Source: Aquimarina sp. Aq107
GTDB taxonomy: Bacteria; Bacteroidota; Bacteroidia; Flavobacteriales; Flavobacteriaceae
Assembly (NCBI RefSeq): GCF_943733665.1
Contig: NZ_OX030782.1
Coordinates: 950,001 to 1,014,000 of the forward strand
DNA: 64,000 nucleotides
Direction: 5' to 3'
In this document: positions 61,903 to 64,000 of the stretch, piece by piece
Layout: each line of letters opens with the position of its first letter
Numbering within the stretch: the stretch's first letter is position 1
Notes under the pieces: model-generated
Databases searched by the model: none
Told to the model about the DNA's origin: nothing
Seen by the model: only the letters and a program-made list of their open reading frames with translations
Made by a program: the position numbers and the translations under genes

Positions 61903-63316
61903 GAATACTATTTGTATTGCTGTATTGCTATTATGTAGCACTGGTGCTCAGATCTATGCTCAGGAAATTATAGAAGATGTTAAAAAAGAGGTTGAGAAGA
62001 AAGAAGATTCTGTAAAATCATTTCAAAAGATTAAAATCGATGGAGTTGCAGCTGTTATAGGAGAATATGTAATATTAGAGAGTGATATTACAATTGCTTA
62101 TCAGCAATTGATAAGTGAAGGAGTTTCTGCTGCAGATGTTAGTCGTTGCGAATTAGCAGGAAGCTTATTTGAAAACAAATTATATGCTCATCATGCGGTT
62201 CAAGATAGTGTTATTGTATCTGATGCTGAGGTGAATTCTATGGTAGATCAGCAGCTGAGTTATATGACTAGAGAATTGGGAACAATAGATAAAGTTTTAA
62301 AATTCTATAGAAAAGAAAGTGAAGCAGATTTTAGAAAAGAGCTTTTTGAAATCAATAAAGGAAATAGACTAGCAGAACAAATGCGTTCTAAAATAGTAGA
62401 GGATGTAGAAATCACACCGGAAGAAGTTAGAGAATTTTTTGATGAAATTCCTGAGGATGAAAGACCTCTTTTTGGTACAGAGTTAGAACTTGCTCAGATA
62501 GTAATAGACCCTAAAATCCCGGATGAAGAAGAACAAAAAGTAGTTGATAGGTTAAAACAATTTAGAACTGATATCGTAGAAAATGGAAGTAGTTTTGCTA
62601 CTAAGGCAGTTTTATATTCTCAAGATCCCGGGTCAAAATCAAAAGGAGGGAAATACACACTAAATAGACAAACTCCTTTTGCTAAAGAGTTTAAGGACGT
62701 TGCCTTTAGTTTACAGGTTGGTGAGGTTAGTGAGCCTTTTAAGACAGATTTTGGTTGGCATATTATACAATTAGATAAAATTAGAGGAGAAGAAATAGAT
62801 GTTAGACATATTTTATTGATTCCAGATGTTACAAGAGAAAGTGTTGAGGTAGCACAGAAACTTGTGGATTCTGTTCGTACAGCAGTGGTTTCTGGAACTA
62901 TTGGTTTTAAAGAAGCTGCTAGAAAATTTAGTAATGAAAAAGAGACCAAAGAAGATGGAGGACAATTATTAAATCCTACAACAGGTGATACACGTTTTGA
63001 ACTTACCAAAATTGATCCTATATTGTACGATCAAGTATCAAAATTAAAAACGAATGAAGTTTCGTTAGTAATACCAGATCAAGATCGTCAAGGTCGTAAA
63101 AAATTTAAATTAATCACTGTACTAAATCGTTTTGATGAGCATATAGCGGATTATTCTAAGGATTATTTAAAAATACAAGAACTCGCTCTCAGGAAAAAAC
63201 AAATAGAAGCAATACGAGCTTGGCAGGAAGAAAAAATTAATGATACTTATATAAAAATTAATGGAGAGTACAGAGACTGTGAGTTTAGCGGTAACTGGTT
63301 AAAAAAAGAAAAATAA
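61865..63316 (+). CDS. surA: SurA-like periplasmic chaperone/PPIase
   Basis: 483 residues. Signal peptide about 1-33 (ending AQIYAQ). SurA N-terminal chaperone region about 53-180 (GVAAVIGEYVILESDITIA), a parvulin domain about 215-310 (AQIVIDPK, GGKYTLNRQTPFAKEF, KTDFGWHIIQL) and a more diverged second parvulin-like domain about 315-420 (VRHILLIP, GGQLLNPTTG). It should escort outer-membrane proteins to the BAM complex. The ATG at 61865 overlaps the preceding gene by 38 bp; MoxR follows 1 bp after the stop. Confidence 0.93.
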   Translation: MQLKTNNLKYIIKNTICIAVLLLCSTGAQIYAQEIIEDVKKEVEKKEDSVKSFQKIKIDGVAAVIGEYVILESDITIAYQQLISEGVSAADVSRCELAGSLFENKLYAHHAVQDSVIVSDAEVNSMVDQQLSYMTRELGTIDKVLKFYRKESEADFRKELFEINKGNRLAEQMRSKIVEDVEITPEEVREFFDEIPEDERPLFGTELELAQIVIDPKIPDEEEQKVVDRLKQFRTDIVENGSSFATKAVLYSQDPGSKSKGGKYTLNRQTPFAKEFKDVAFSLQVGEVSEPFKTDFGWHIIQLDKIRGEEIDVRHILLIPDVTRESVEVAQKLVDSVRTAVVSGTIGFKEAARKFSNEKETKEDGGQLLNPTTGDTRFELTKIDPILYDQVSKLKTNEVSLVIPDQDRQGRKKFKLITVLNRFDEHIADYSKDYLKIQELALRKKQIEAIRAWQEEKINDTYIKINGEYRDCEFSGNWLKKEK

Positions 63317-63317
63317 T

Positions 63318-64000
63318 ATGTCTGACGTTGCAGCAGTAGAAAAACTGGTAAGCAAACATACCGAACTCAAAAAAGAAATAGCAAAAATAATCATAGGTCA
63401 GGAAGAAGTAATCGATCAGATACTGATTGCTGTGTTTTCTGGAGGTCATGCTTTATTGATAGGTGTTCCAGGATTAGCAAAAACACTAATGGTTAATACC
63501 ATTTCCAAAGCTTTAGGATTGGATTTTAAAAGAATTCAATTTACTCCAGATTTGATGCCAAGTGATATATTAGGAAGTGAAATCTTAGACGAGTCCAGAC
63601 ATTTTAAATTTATAAAAGGCCCAGTGTTTTCTAATATTATTTTGGCTGATGAGATTAATAGAACTCCACCAAAAACACAGGCAGCCTTATTAGAGGCAAT
63701 GCAAGAAAGAGCCGTAACAGTAGCTGGTCACCATTATAAACTGGATTTACCATATTTCGTATTAGCTACACAAAATCCTATTGAACAAGAAGGGACTTAT
63801 CCATTACCAGAGGCTCAATTGGATAGATTTATGTTCGCTATAGAATTAAAATATCCTAGTTTTCAAGAAGAAGTAGAAGTTGTAAAAAGTACTACAGGAG
63901 ATACTTCTGCAACAATTAATGCCTTGTTTACTGCTCAGGAAATTATCGATTTTCAGCAATTAATTCGTCGTATACCTGTAGCGGATAATGTAGTGGAATA
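63318..64000 (+). CDS. MoxR-family AAA+ ATPase (5' part, cut by the window end)
   Basis: 227 codons are visible and the frame is open at the window end. Walker A is GVPGLAKT (49-56), Walker B ILADE (108-112), then INRTPPKTQAALLEAMQE and ATQNPIEQEGTYPLPEAQLD (sensor 1 region). MoxR ATPases act as chaperones for von Willebrand-factor-A proteins, and a DUF58/VWA cluster normally follows. The ATG at 63318 starts 1 bp after the surA stop, so it belongs to the same operon. The lid domain is outside the window. Confidence 0.94.
   Translation, partial: MSDVAAVEKLVSKHTELKKEIAKIIIGQEEVIDQILIAVFSGGHALLIGVPGLAKTLMVNTISKALGLDFKRIQFTPDLMPSDILGSEILDESRHFKFIKGPVFSNIILADEINRTPPKTQAALLEAMQERAVTVAGHHYKLDLPYFVLATQNPIEQEGTYPLPEAQLDRFMFAIELKYPSFQEEVEVVKSTTGDTSATINALFTAQEIIDFQQLIRRIPVADNVVE

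Noticed and set aside
62620..63009. Minus-strand 129-codon frame inside surA
   Set aside because: Antisense shadow of the parvulin region; low-complexity Ser-rich translation.

Overview
The window is a chromosomal segment of a member of the Bacteroidetes, almost certainly a marine-type Flavobacteriaceae. Reasons: very AT-rich DNA; many promoters of the Bacteroidetes form (TTG, about 19-21 nt, then TAnnTTTG); a bacillithiol gene (bshC); a type IX secretion C-terminal sorting domain; many lipoproteins with short signals; and the flavobacterial order rpmB-rpmG-DUF4295-ftsY. An Aquimarina-like genus is possible but cannot be fixed from this sequence. I see no rRNA, tRNA, CRISPR array, prophage, origin or intact insertion sequence.

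Layout. 0.2-2 kb: ribosomal proteins L28 and L33, a DUF4295 micro-protein and ftsY. 2-6.3 kb: a lipoprotein amidase and a convergent serine hydrolase lie between ftsY and rimO. 6.3-10.4 kb: AraC regulator, pirin and nitroreductase, a candidate small RNA and two tiny acidic lipoproteins. 10.4-18.5 kb: a likely six-gene minus-strand unit (M14 peptidase, Tat-type DinB protein, membrane protein, M16 peptidase, divergent RibA-like protein, shortened ankyrin protein). 18.7-24.4 kb: bshC, then a five-gene redox/detoxification operon (nitroreductase, ABM monooxygenase, DUF4437 cupin, SDR, luciferase-like oxidoreductase) divergent from an HxlR-type regulator, with clear operator palindromes between them. 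24.4-31.2 kb: GNAT, TPR-LuxR regulator, T9SS-secreted ThuA protein, FMN-binding protein, esterase lipoprotein and guaA. 31.2-41.4 kb: LysM/LpoA-like envelope protein, DUF922 putative protease, lysA, sucC, DUF985 cupin, ferritin, a Cys-rich micro-protein with its own promoter and terminator, and a YARHG protein overlapping a possible clan CD (caspase-fold) protein. 41.6-51.2 kb: DUF2339-DUF3999 membrane pair, two YCII proteins with an ECF42-like sigma factor, a cold-shock gene, and an overlapping hydrolase/ECF sigma/membrane-protein trio. 51.2-64 kb: PagL-like lipid A deacylase, GH16 glycanase behind a LacI-type operator, PAP2 phosphatase, guaB, OmpH/Skp, three periplasmic foldase/chaperone genes (two with PPIase domains) and a MoxR ATPase cut by the window end.

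Much of the content serves the cell envelope (lipoproteins, periplasmic folding, peptidases, lipid A editing) or redox and electrophile defence (bacillithiol, nitroreductases, HxlR operon, pirin, ferritin). The least explained items are the HxlR operon with its double operator, the RibA homologue lacking the catalytic Tyr, the putative small RNA at 6.5 kb, the Cys-rich micro-gene at 39.5 kb, the YARHG/clan CD pair, and the leader structures of the two GMP-synthesis genes guaA and guaB.
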